Part shown: piece by piece, positions 9,401 to 16,811 of the stretch
Position numbering within the stretch: position 1 is the stretch's first letter
Layout: each line of letters starts with the position of its first letter
DNA from: Nocardiopsis quinghaiensis
GTDB lineage: Bacteria > Actinomycetota > Actinomycetes > Streptosporangiales > Streptosporangiaceae
Assembly: GCF_008638365.1 (NCBI RefSeq)
Contig: NZ_VWVU01000017.1
Location: 62,001-126,000 of the forward strand
Direction of reading: 5' to 3'
DNA: 64,000 nucleotides
The notes under the pieces: generated by a model
What the model was told of the DNA's origin: nothing
The model's input: the letters and a program-made list of their open reading frames with translations, nothing else
The model's database searches: none
Program-made: the position numbers and the translations under genes

Positions 9401-9635
9401 CGGGGAGTTCGTCTCCGGCCCGGTCGCGATCGTGGTGATCGGCGGCCTGGTGACCTCCACCCTGCTCACGCTGGTCCTGGTCCCGGTCCTCTACCAGTTG
9501 GTGGAGTGGGGCAGGCAGCGCGGCGCGGCCCGCAGGCACGCGCGCGGTGAGCGCCGCCGCGAGCGCCGGGCGCGGAAGGGCGCCGCCGACAAGGGCGGTC
9601 CCGGGGCCGAGCGCGCCAGGCCGCGGGGCGGCTGA
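6426..9635 (+). CDS. RND-superfamily efflux transporter (AcrB/SwrC-like)
   Basis: 1069 residues from the GTG at 6426, preceded by GGAAGGGG. The N-terminal helix, large periplasmic-type loop, helices 2-6, second large loop and helices 8-12 follow the HAE-RND layout. Helix 4 carries the acidic proton-relay motif GRVVDDSIVVLENVRRH, and LPLAFVGGMVGEIFLPF follows. The end is Arg/Lys-rich and cytoplasmic. Such pumps use the proton gradient to expel hydrophobic compounds or move lipids. No membrane-fusion or outer-membrane partner is adjacent, as is usual in Gram-positive SwrC-like pumps. The substrate cannot be read from sequence. Confidence 0.88.
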   Translation: MSRLSVMSLGNRALVLLITLAVLSFGAIAAVTAKRELFPEVSLPMVMVTGNYSGATPQVVEGQVTEPLEQALQGVEGVNTVTSTSSTGSAQIMAEFDYGRDQDALVREAQVAIDQISGVLPEDVDTSVMSMSSDMMPAMLMAASSEEGDEQAMISTVENVLIPELESVDGVRSANLSGVPEESVEVVPDEDELASAGITSEDIAQALENSGMLMAGGSIDEDGRTLSVTTGEQLTSLEEVEDLWVRPSQGVDESAAVPGAPPAAPSPPVRISEVADVELVTDESSSIARLDGDPSIALVIMATPDGNTVDISDGVQTVLDEQADLLGSDTNVTVVFDQAPFINDSITDMFEAGAYGLVASVIVILVFLLSIRSTLVVAVSIPVSILIAFVGMQAFGFTLNMLTLAAITISIGRVVDDSIVVLENVRRHMDYGKERMRAVKDGVSEVAVAVASSSFATIAVFLPLAFVGGMVGEIFLPFAVTSALALGGSLLVALTITPVLCYWFMRPKDVGEATQEEVEREQNERELHSPLQRAYLPVIRWITTWRKTATVVTLVSTLAIFGGTIAMATNSETDWMGEAEQNTYTVVQELEPGTSLEAADAEAAKVEELLGGMAWIETYQTNIGGDPLMGGGPDQIDYTITADPESDQLRNRDVLREEFADLDTEYEPRLDSSGGMGGSGIEVRVTAEDQDTLAEAARMVEDALRGIDGADDVVSGTTESQASLEVRVDREEAAEHGMSEAMVGQAVSAAFNGRDAGTVTIDDIRRDVVIRVEEAPQTVAELEELPVAAPGGQTLDLVDVAEVEEVRQPPELTRIDGVTSTTVSATATASDLGGVSERIGEALDTMDLPEGADASLGGVSQDQTEGFTQIGLAMLVAIVICYLIMVATFKSLVQPLMLLVSVPFAATGSLGLLMLTGTPIGSAALIGMLMLIGIVITNAIVLMDLINQNQNRGMPLGEAIVEGARHRLRPILMTAAGTIAALVPMATGLAGGGEFVSGPVAIVVIGGLVTSTLLTLVLVPVLYQLVEWGRQRGAARRHARGERRRERRARKGAADKGGPGAERARPRGG

Positions 9636-10181
9636 CGCCGCGCGGCCCACCCGGCCGGGGGGGCGACCCGCGCCCGGCGGGGCACGCCCCTCCGTCGTCG
9701 GTGGGAGCGGTCGTACCGCCGTGGTTCGGGCCATGCTTTTGGTGGGGGATGGCAGAGCTTTACCCAGCCGAAATAAGTCGAACAAAAGTTCGATGTGTGA
9801 ATTGCACGACAAATACGTTTTGTTGACCATTCGGGCGGTATGGAGGGAGTGCCTGTGGGCAAGGCGTTCAGGCGGGAAGAGTGCGGTCGTCGTGCCACAC
9901 GAGTCTTCGGGGAGAGGTCCGGGTGTGGCGGACGAAGTTTTCTCTACCTCGTATGTGCAGGTCAGCACGGGCAAGCGAGGCAGATAGTTGCCGTGTGACA
10001 ACAAAATTTTGCTCTGCGGCTTTTGAAGCCGTTTCTGAGGGAACGTACTCTGCGCACCACGGTCGTTACCGCCGAACCGGAGGGTTCCCGACACCAGTCG
10101 GGAGCGGGACGCGCCGCTGGGGCCTGCCACCCAGGCAGTAACACCAGAAACACACAGGACAGAGCACCGGGGGGTTTTCTC
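9636..10181. other. Long leader region upstream of the sigma factor gene
   Basis: 546 bases with an AT-richer middle (about 9770-9980). It must hold the sigma factor promoter. A GTTT...GGCGGTAT arrangement near 9817-9842 loosely recalls SigB-type promoters but is too degenerate to call. No gene is convincing. Confidence 0.4.
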
Positions 10182-11051
10182 TTGTCCGCTACAACTTTCA
10201 ACGTGTCCCAGAACACAACCGTGTCCCAGAACACAACGGAGTACACGCCCGCGATCCCCAGGCCGCGCAGGTCGTCCGAGGGCGCCTCCGCCGAGGAACT
10301 CCTGTCCGAACTCCGGAACCTGAGCGAGGGGGATCCCCGGGCCAACAGACTGCGCGAACGTGTCGTGGTCCTCTACCAGCCCCTGATCAACAAGATCGCG
10401 CGCCGCTACGGGGGACGCGGCGAACCGCTGGAGGACCTGAAGCAGACCGCCATGGTCGGGCTCGTCAAGGCCGTGCACGGGTACGACCCCGACCGCGGCA
10501 AGCCGTTCATCTCCTATCTCCTGCCCACGGTCACCGGCGAGATCAAGCGCCACTTCCGCGACCACACCTGGGCGATCCGGGTGCCCCGACGGCACCAGGA
10601 GAACAGGGTGAAGCTGCGGCGCATCACCGGCGAGTTCCAGCAGACTCACGCGCGCACCCCCACCATCGCCGAAATCGCCGAGGAGATGGGGATCTCCGAG
10701 GCCGAGGTCAGCGAGCTGGCCCAGGTCTCCGAGTCCTACCGCTCCCTGTCGCTGGACGCGCCGGACTCCTCCGACTCGGAGGGACAGGAGGGCGCCCGTC
10801 TGGAGGACCACCTGGGCAGCGAGGACAAGGGCCTGGAGCGGGTGGTCGAGCGTGAGTCGATCAAGCCCGCCCTGTCGCGCCTGCCCGAGCGGGAGCGCAG
10901 GATCCTCATGCTGAGGTTCTTCGGCGACCACACCCAGTCCGAGATCGCCGAGCGCATGGGCTACTCCCAGATGCACGTGTCCCGGCTCCTTGCCGGCATC
11001 CTGGAGCAGCTGCGCGAGGAAGTGGGATCGAACGCTCCCTCCCGCCGCTAG
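10182..11051 (+). CDS. RNA polymerase sigma factor, SigB/SigF/SigG (group 3) type
   Basis: 289 residues from the TTG at 10182, with GGGGGG upstream. After about 35 variable residues come region 2 (LYQPLINKIARRYGGRGEPL, then YDPDRGKPFISYLLPTVTGE and KRHFRDHTWAIRVPRR), region 3 (TPTIAEIAEEMGISEAEVSE) and region 4 with its helix-turn-helix (HTQSEIAERMGYSQMHVSRL). This is the layout of actinobacterial stress or developmental sigma factors controlled by partner-switching anti-sigma factors. A HATPase regulator gene lies 360 bases downstream on the opposite strand and is a candidate regulator. A very strong terminator follows. Confidence 0.93.
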   Translation: MSATTFNVSQNTTVSQNTTEYTPAIPRPRRSSEGASAEELLSELRNLSEGDPRANRLRERVVVLYQPLINKIARRYGGRGEPLEDLKQTAMVGLVKAVHGYDPDRGKPFISYLLPTVTGEIKRHFRDHTWAIRVPRRHQENRVKLRRITGEFQQTHARTPTIAEIAEEMGISEAEVSELAQVSESYRSLSLDAPDSSDSEGQEGARLEDHLGSEDKGLERVVERESIKPALSRLPERERRILMLRFFGDHTQSEIAERMGYSQMHVSRLLAGILEQLREEVGSNAPSRR

Positions 11052-11060
11052 GACGGGTTC

Positions 11061-11110
11061 GGCGGGGGCTCCGGTGGGACCGCGACCGCGGTCCCACCGG
11101 AGCCCCCGCC
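11061..11110 (+). terminator. Strong terminator after the sigma factor gene
   Basis: A perfect 23-bp stem (11061-11083 with 11088-11110) with a 4-nt loop begins 10 bases after the sigma stop. It separates the sigma gene from the small downstream gene. Confidence 0.8.
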
Positions 11111-11179
11111 GTCGCGACGCCCCTCCGCCGCCGGAGAGTCGATTTGTGCTATCCGCGCACTCCAGGCAGGCTTCGGAAC

Positions 11180-11350
11180 ATGGAAGAAACGAACAAGAGC
11201 CTTGACGACCTGGTCCGCGACGAGCTGGGCGAGGAACCGTCACAGGAGGCCAAGGACTACGCGCGCGAACTCTACGAGCGTTACCGGCTTCACACACCGA
11301 CCGACGACAGTGACGGCGCGACTCCCCCGGCGGCCGCCGCCGAGGAGTGA
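11180..11350 (+). CDS. Small acidic hypothetical protein
   Basis: 56 residues from the ATG at 11180 (MEETNKSLDDLVRDELGEEP). A charged N-terminal half likely forms an amphipathic helix (AKDYARELYERYRL), followed by a disordered Asp/Ser/Pro/Ala tail. No family is recognised. Codon choice is typical of the genome. It lies between the sigma terminator and the convergent HATPase gene. An upstream in-frame ATG at 11144 is possible, but neither start has a strong ribosome site. Confidence 0.5.
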   Translation: MEETNKSLDDLVRDELGEEPSQEAKDYARELYERYRLHTPTDDSDGATPPAAAAEE

Positions 11351-11414
11351 GGGGAACGCTCACCTCGGACGCGGCGGCGTACCGGGGCGGTCACGGTACC
11401 GGCCCCGGAGGCGG

Positions 11415-11879
11415 TCAGTCCGGGTCCGCCGCCACCGGGTCGCCGTCGCGGTCCCACACCAACTCGAACCAGACCCTGCGGCCCATCCCGTCGCCGCGCG
11501 GCTCGGTGCCCCACTTGCTGGAGAGCGCCTCGACCAGGTCCAGGCCCCGACCGTGTTCGTCGGTGTCGTAGGGGCCCCGGTGCTGGGGTCGCGGTGCCTC
11601 CGCCATGTTGCCCAGGTCCCGCACCTCCACCCGCGCCCACCCGGGCGCCAGGTGGACGCACACCTCGAACTTGCCGGTGGCCGTGCCCGAGGCGCTGTGC
11701 GTGATGGCGTTCGTGGCCAGCTCGCTGGTCAGCAGCGTCGCCGTGGTCAGTTCCGGTGACGCGGCCAGCTGGCGGGCGACGAACCTCCTCGCGTAGGCGA
11801 TCTGGCTCGGCAGGCCCGGGAACCGCCGTCGCGCGCGTCCGGATGCGGTGTCTTTGCTGTGAGAGGTTCGCTCTTCCAT
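11415..11879 (-). CDS. HATPase_c anti-sigma / regulatory ATP-binding protein (RsbW-like)
   Basis: 154 residues from the ATG at 11877-11879. The GHKL ATP-binding fold is visible: an N-box (LLTSELATNAITHS, about 50-63), a degenerate G1 segment (VRDLGNMAEAPRP, where the usual DxGxG is incomplete) and a G2 motif (DEHGRGLDLVEALSSKWG). Actinomycetes have many such single-domain proteins; some bind SigB-type sigma factors, others are of unknown role. The gene converges on the sigma region, making an anti-sigma role attractive but unproven. The weak G1 box is worth noting. Confidence 0.82.
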   Translation of the reverse strand: MEERTSHSKDTASGRARRRFPGLPSQIAYARRFVARQLAASPELTTATLLTSELATNAITHSASGTATGKFEVCVHLAPGWARVEVRDLGNMAEAPRPQHRGPYDTDEHGRGLDLVEALSSKWGTEPRGDGMGRRVWFELVWDRDGDPVAADPD

Positions 11880-12564
11880 GGGATTCGCCGGACGTTGGAA
11901 CGGACTGGACGAGGGGGTCGAGTTCCGGAGCGTGTCCGGTGGCGGGGGGCCGAGTCTGGGAACGGGCTCGTGCGCGTGACGTGGTACGGGGGAACTGTGG
12001 GGTGCTGCGGTCTCACACATTGGGTTCACTCCCCGAGGACGTGTGTTCGCGGCGGGCATGGCAACGAGGACGTCGAGCCCTCGACAGGCGTCCGTGCCCG
12101 TGCAACGGGTCACGGCGCGCGGTGGCCACACAGGTCGGAGCCCCCGGGAACAGGGAGGGAGGCGGTACCGTACCGCGGGGTGCGCGGTCCGAGAGCGGCG
12201 ACAGGGGGATGAGGAGAAGCCGCAGGACTTCACCCTGGATGGTGGTGGGGCCTGGGAGCGGGCCGAAGCGGTCGGTCATGTCTGGTGGTGGAAGTGCCCT
12301 ACGACACTGAAGGGCGTATTGGCGCTTAGCATACGCTCCGTGCCTCCCCGGAAACCCAGTCGACCTGGCCCGGTCAGGATAACCCTCCCTGAACTGGGCA
12401 AAGAGAGTCCCTCGTCTGGTTATGCGGTCGGTCAGGGGCACATATCGTCCGGGTTCGGGAACTGGTGGGGCCTGTGAGGTTCGATAACGATTAGGTAACC
12501 CCCTTGGGGTCCTGGTGCCTTCCGCGGTCTTGCGTCGCCATGCCGGACGCGACAGGGTGTGGGC
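11880..12564. other. Intergenic region between HATPase and glycosyltransferase genes
   Basis: 685 bases with two divergent genes at its ends, so it should hold both promoters. Open frames here translate to Arg/Pro/Gly-rich sequence with no family resemblance. An AT-richer patch lies near 12310-12500. No clear operator, riboswitch or tRNA was recognised. Confidence 0.4.
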
Positions 12565-14172
12565 ATGGTCTCCCGCTCGCCCATGCCCCCCGGCCTCGGC
12601 ATCGAGGTCGACCGCGCGGTACGCCTCACCGACGAGGGGCACGTCCTCGTCGGAGGATGTCCGCCACGGGCCGCGCGCCTCTCCCCGGAACAGGTCAGCA
12701 CCCTGATCCGATGGCTGAGCGGGTCCGCGCCCGGGGGAGCGGACGAGGGCCTGCTCGCCCGCGACCTGATCCGGGCCGGGTTCGCCCACCCGCGGCCCTC
12801 GCTTCCGGTCCCCACCGACACCGTCGAGGTGGCCGTCGTCGGACAGGCGGGTCCCATCGCGCTGGGCGTCACCCTGGACCACCTCACCCGGTACCACCCG
12901 GAACTGCGGCCCGTGGTGGTCGGCGCCACCGGCCCCGACGCCCGGGTGGCCCGCGACCGAGGCGCCCGAGTGGTTCCGGGCCCGGCGGGGGGAGCCGAGG
13001 CCCGAGCGGTGGCGCTGCGCCTGTGCTCGGCGGACCTCGTGGTCCTGGTCGAGGCGGGCACGCGCCCCGCCACCGGGTGGCTGGAAGCCGCCCTGGGACA
13101 CTTCGCCGACCCCGCCGTGGCGGCCGTGGTGCCCCGCGTCCTGGCCGACCGCTCCCACTGCCTCGGCCACACGCAGATGACCGTGGCCGCGGTCGCCGCC
13201 GACCGGGCGGGCGCGGACCGCGGCGCCGACCCCGCGCCCGTCCTGCCCTGGGGACACGGGACACCGGAGCAGGCGCGGCCGGGGCCGGCCAACGAGCACA
13301 CCGACCCCTTGCGGCCGGTCCCCGCCCTGGTGCTGCGCAGCGCCGCCGCCGACCTCCGCCCCGGCCTGGGCGCCGCCGCCGAACTCGACCTGCTGTGGCG
13401 GCTGGCCGACGACGGCTGGTCGGTGCGCTACGAGCCCCGTTCCCGGGTGTGGGCTCCCCCGACCACCGACCTGGGCGGCTACCTGCTCGCCTGCTTCACC
13501 CTGGGCACGGTCGCCGCTCCGCTGGCCCGACGCCACGGCCGTCGCGCGGCCGGTCCCGAGCTGTCCTGGGCCGGTGCGGCCGGACTCGCCCTGGCGGCCT
13601 CGGGCCGTCCCGGGGCCGCCCTGCTGGCCGGTGCGCTGGGCGGCGCGTCGGTGGCGGGCACGCTCATGGCCGGGGCGCGGACCCCGCTGTCCGAGGCGGT
13701 GCGGCTGGCGGGGCAGGACCTGGCGCACAACGTACGGACGGGAGCGCACGCGGTTCGCACGGCGTGGTGGCCGCTGGCCGCCGCGGCGGCGGTGGGCGGC
13801 GCGGCCGTCTGGTCCCGGGGGCCGCGCTCCGGCCGGTCAGGCCGGTCGTCGGTTCGAGCGGGCCGGATCGCGGTGGCCGCGGGCGCGGCCCTGGTCCTGC
13901 CGCACGTGGCCTCCTGGTACCGGGGCAGGGGAGCGGCCCTGACCGGTCCCGTGACCTGGACCGTCCTGGGGATGGCGGGAGACGCCGCCCGCTCCCTGGG
14001 CACCTGGTGGGGGATGGCGGGATCGGGATCCCCGGCACCGCTGGTACCCCGGCTCAGACCTGCGGCGGTGGCCGGTCCGGCCCCGGTCGCGCGGAGAGCG
14101 AACCGGTCCGCGCGGGCACCGGGGCGGGCGGAGGACGAGGCGAGGCCGCGGGGGACCGTGAGCGCCTCTTAG
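12565..14172 (+). CDS. Orphan MftF-like glycosyltransferase with membrane C-terminus
   Basis: 535 residues from the ATG at 12565, with AGGG 7 nt upstream; the GTG at 12559 is too close to it. The opening (LGIEVDRAVRLTDEGHVLVGG) and the order of motifs match MftF, the mycofactocin glycosyltransferase: PVVVGATGPDARVARDRGA, then GWLEAALGHFADPAVAAVVPRV, then ELDLLWRLADDGWSVRYEP. The nucleotide-sugar DxD position reads VVLVEAGTRP, so the acidic pair is lost, and the usual EDVDL reads AAELDL. Several hydrophobic segments follow (about residues 310-480). No mftA-E gene is in the window. It may be a divergent or inactive paralogue. Confidence 0.7.
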   Translation: MVSRSPMPPGLGIEVDRAVRLTDEGHVLVGGCPPRAARLSPEQVSTLIRWLSGSAPGGADEGLLARDLIRAGFAHPRPSLPVPTDTVEVAVVGQAGPIALGVTLDHLTRYHPELRPVVVGATGPDARVARDRGARVVPGPAGGAEARAVALRLCSADLVVLVEAGTRPATGWLEAALGHFADPAVAAVVPRVLADRSHCLGHTQMTVAAVAADRAGADRGADPAPVLPWGHGTPEQARPGPANEHTDPLRPVPALVLRSAAADLRPGLGAAAELDLLWRLADDGWSVRYEPRSRVWAPPTTDLGGYLLACFTLGTVAAPLARRHGRRAAGPELSWAGAAGLALAASGRPGAALLAGALGGASVAGTLMAGARTPLSEAVRLAGQDLAHNVRTGAHAVRTAWWPLAAAAAVGGAAVWSRGPRSGRSGRSSVRAGRIAVAAGAALVLPHVASWYRGRGAALTGPVTWTVLGMAGDAARSLGTWWGMAGSGSPAPLVPRLRPAAVAGPAPVARRANRSARAPGRAEDEARPRGTVSAS

Positions 14173-14195
14173 GGCGTGTCCGGCGGACACGTCCC
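14172..14195 (+). terminator. Terminator of the glycosyltransferase gene
   Basis: The arms 14172-14180 and 14186-14195 pair (GGGCGTGTC with GACACGTCCC, one bulge). The hairpin starts at the stop codon itself. Confidence 0.55.
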
Positions 14196-14806
14196 AGGCG
14201 TTGGACGGGGCCGTCACCAGTGCGGCGGGGAGGGCCTCAGACGGGTGCGGAGCCACCGCACCGGTTCGTCGCCGCTCCGCTCGGTGAACGGTTTCGTGAC
14301 CGTTACATGGGGTTTTGTGTAGACATTTCCGCGTCAGTGCGGAACCACCTCTGGTGATGGTATCCGTGAGTGTCAATGTCCTCACATGAGGGATATAAGG
14401 CCTTTTGCTTCTGTGTGCGGATATCCTTCTCCCAGGTCATGCCGCCTGTGGCCGCCGGGTGCTCTGGTGACGTTGTCATGTGTACAAAACTTGACAAATC
14501 GATTGATATTCGATGGTGTAATGGGTTCCATTGTTTTTTCTTGGCGGACTGGCTACCGTCTAGTGTCTAATGCTCCCTCGAAATCTTGCTATTCCGGTCA
14601 ACGATTATGGAACGGGTACAAGTGTGTTTTGGTAGCCACCGGGGACCACCCCCGCCGGTGGTCGCCGGGTCGCGAAGGCTCGACTTCGCCAACCACCGTC
14701 GGCAGTCCGTAGAGCACTCCGAACCGTGGACCGCAGGCGCCGTCCGGGAACGACCGCGCACAAACGGGACCAGGCGCGGGCTCGGCTGTGAGGTTCGGAG
14801 ATAGTT
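14196..14806. other. AT-rich upstream region of the oligopeptide transporter operon
   Basis: 611 bases. The stretch 14290-14640 is far richer in A and T than the surrounding DNA. It contains TTGACA at 14491-14496, a good -35 element, followed by weak -10 candidates (TGGTGT, TGTAAT). No protein in either strand looks real. This is most likely a regulatory leader for the peptide transporter operon, or a scar of inserted DNA. Confidence 0.45.
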
Positions 14807-15787
14807 TTGGGCAAGTTCCTGGTCAGGCGGCTGCTGAACTACGTCGTGCTGATCTTCCTCGCGACGAGCTTCGCCTACCTGCTCGCCGCGACCAACCTGT
14901 ACCCGCGCGGCTACTTCGAGCAGATGCAGCCACCGCCCCCGCCGGAGGCGGTCGACTCCCAGCTGGACGCGCTGAACCTCAACGACAGGACGCCCCTGGC
15001 CCAGCGCTACGCCACCTGGATCGGCGGCGTGGTGACCGGTGACTTCGGCAGGACCGTCCAGGGCGGTGACGTCACCTCGCAGATGTGGACCAAGGCCGGC
15101 GTCACCCTGCGCCTGATCACGGTCGCCACCATCCTCGGCAGCGCCCTCGGCATCGCGGTGGGCGCCTACGCCGCCGTGCGCCAGTACCGCCGCTTCGACA
15201 AGGCGGCCACCGCCGTGTCGTTCTTCGTGCTGTCGGTGCCCACGGTCGTCATCGCGATCGTGGTCCAGGTCCTGGCCGTCACCCTCAACGACGGCCTCGG
15301 CCTCCAGCTGCTGCGCTACTCCGGCGAGTACTCGGCGGGCTTCGACGGAGCGTGGTGGGAGCTCCTGGGCAACCGGATCCACCACGCGATCCTGCCCACC
15401 CTCGTCCTGGCCGTCGCGCTGTTCGCCTCGTTCGCCCGCTACCAGCGCAACATGATGCTGGACGTGCTCGGCTCCGACTTCGTGCGCACCGCCATGGCCA
15501 AGGGGCTCACCCGCCGCCGGGCGCTGTTCAGGCACGCCCTGCGCACCGCGCTGATCCCCACCGTCACCTACTTCACCTTCACCTTCGGCGCGCTGGTGTC
15601 CGGCGCGACGTTCACCGAGAAGATCTACGGCTGGCACGGCATGGGCGCGTGGCTGATCGACTCCATCGCCCGCCAGGACGTCCACGTGGTCGCGGCCGTC
15701 TCCTGGTTCATGGCGATCACGATCATGGCGGCGTCCTTCCTCTCGGACATCCTCTACGCCTGGCTCGACCCCCGGGTACGGGTGTGA
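14807..15787 (+). CDS. Oligopeptide/nickel-type ABC transporter permease 1 (DppB/OppB-like)
   Basis: 326 residues from the TTG at 14807, with GGAG 6 nt upstream. The N-terminus (MGKFLVRRLLNYVVLIFLAT) and six membrane helices fit the DppB/OppB family. The ATPase-coupling EAA-like loop lies near DFVRTAMAKGLTRRRALFRH. An extracytoplasmic insert after helix 1 is rich in Pro and polar residues. It is the first gene of a transporter operon in the order permease, permease, fused ATPase, binding protein. Confidence 0.9.
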   Translation: MGKFLVRRLLNYVVLIFLATSFAYLLAATNLYPRGYFEQMQPPPPPEAVDSQLDALNLNDRTPLAQRYATWIGGVVTGDFGRTVQGGDVTSQMWTKAGVTLRLITVATILGSALGIAVGAYAAVRQYRRFDKAATAVSFFVLSVPTVVIAIVVQVLAVTLNDGLGLQLLRYSGEYSAGFDGAWWELLGNRIHHAILPTLVLAVALFASFARYQRNMMLDVLGSDFVRTAMAKGLTRRRALFRHALRTALIPTVTYFTFTFGALVSGATFTEKIYGWHGMGAWLIDSIARQDVHVVAAVSWFMAITIMAASFLSDILYAWLDPRVRV

Positions 15788-15881
15788 CCGCGCCCGTACC
15801 CCGCGCCGCCTCCGGCGCGTTCCGCCGCCATGTTCCACCCCTTCCGCGCGCAGTCGCGGCAGTCCAGCTGGAGGGCACGCC

Positions 15882-16811
15882 ATGAGCACGACCGAAGAGA
15901 GCACGGCACCGGTCAAGGCACCGGCCGTGCCCCCGGCACCGAACCGGCTCAAGGACATCACGCGCCAGCTGCTCGGGACCCGGCGCGTCATCGTCGGACT
16001 CGTCCTGCTCGCCGTCCTCGCCGCCCTCGCCTTCACCGGCCCCCTCCTGACAAGCTGGGACGTGGGCGGGCGCGACTTCTCCTCCATGCTGGAGGGGCCC
16101 TCCCCCGAGCACTGGATGGGCACCAACCGCACCGGCCAGGACATCTTCACCCAGGCCACCGCGGGCCTGCAGAAGTCCCTGCTGATCGGTCTGCTGGTCG
16201 CCGTCGCCTCCACCGGGGCCGCCGCCGCCGTCGGCGCCTTCGCCGGCTACTTCGGCGGAGTGGCCGACAAGGGCCTGATGTGGACCGCGGACCTGGCGCT
16301 GGTCCTGCCCAACTTCGTCATCCTGGCGATCCTGTCCAAGCACTTCGCCGGCCAGGGCGGCTGGATCGTCCTGGCCATCCTGCTGGCCGCGTTCAGCTGG
16401 ATGGTCACCTCCAAGATGGTGCGCGGCCTGACCGTCTCGCTGCGCGAGCGCGAGTACGTCCACGCCGCCCGCTTCATGGGCGTCCCCCCGCACAGGATCA
16501 TCCTGCGCCATATCCTGCCGAACATGTCGTCGCTGCTCATCGCGGACGCCACGATCATGGTCAGCGCCGCGGTCATCGGCGAGACCGCGCTCAGCTACTT
16601 CGGCCTGGGCGTGCAGTCGCCCGACATCAGCCTCGGCATGGTCATCGCCGAGGGCTCCTCGTTCGCCACCACGGCGCCGTGGGTGTTCGCCTTCCCCACG
16701 GCCCTGCTGATCGTGATGGTGCTCGCCGTGAACATGGTCGGGGACGGTCTGCGCGACGCCCTCGACCCCTGCTCCAAGTCGCGCCGCCGGGGGGAGCACC
16801 ATGAGCACTGA
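15882..16811 (+). CDS. Oligopeptide ABC transporter permease 2 (DppC/OppC-like)
   Basis: 309 residues; the ATG at 15882 follows GGAGGG. An N-terminal cytoplasmic tail, a first helix ([20 protein letters not shown]) and the family motif [13 protein letters not shown] are followed by the coupling loop [20 protein letters not shown]. It pairs with permease 1 to form the membrane channel. Its 3' end overlaps the ATPase gene by 11 bases, which implies coupled translation. Confidence 0.92.
   Translation: MSTTEESTAPVKAPAVPPAPNRLKDITRQLLGTRRVIVGLVLLAVLAALAFTGPLLTSWDVGGRDFSSMLEGPSPEHWMGTNRTGQDIFTQATAGLQKSLLIGLLVAVASTGAAAAVGAFAGYFGGVADKGLMWTADLALVLPNFVILAILSKHFAGQGGWIVLAILLAAFSWMVTSKMVRGLTVSLREREYVHAARFMGVPPHRIILRHILPNMSSLLIADATIMVSAAVIGETALSYFGLGVQSPDISLGMVIAEGSSFATTAPWVFAFPTALLIVMVLAVNMVGDGLRDALDPCSKSRRRGEHHEH

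Noticed and set aside
9817..9842. A possible SigB-type promoter upstream of the sigma gene
   Set aside because: The -10 part is GGCGGTAT and spacing is short, so it does not meet the consensus.
6324..11363. A 1679-codon open frame on the minus strand
   Set aside because: It runs antisense across the RND exporter and sigma factor genes. Its translation is Gly/His/Asp/Arg-rich and lacks any family pattern, as expected opposite GC3-rich codons.
12465..12510. A tRNA-like piece (GGTTCGATAACG)
   Set aside because: No cloverleaf could be folded around it; only the T-loop-like string is present.
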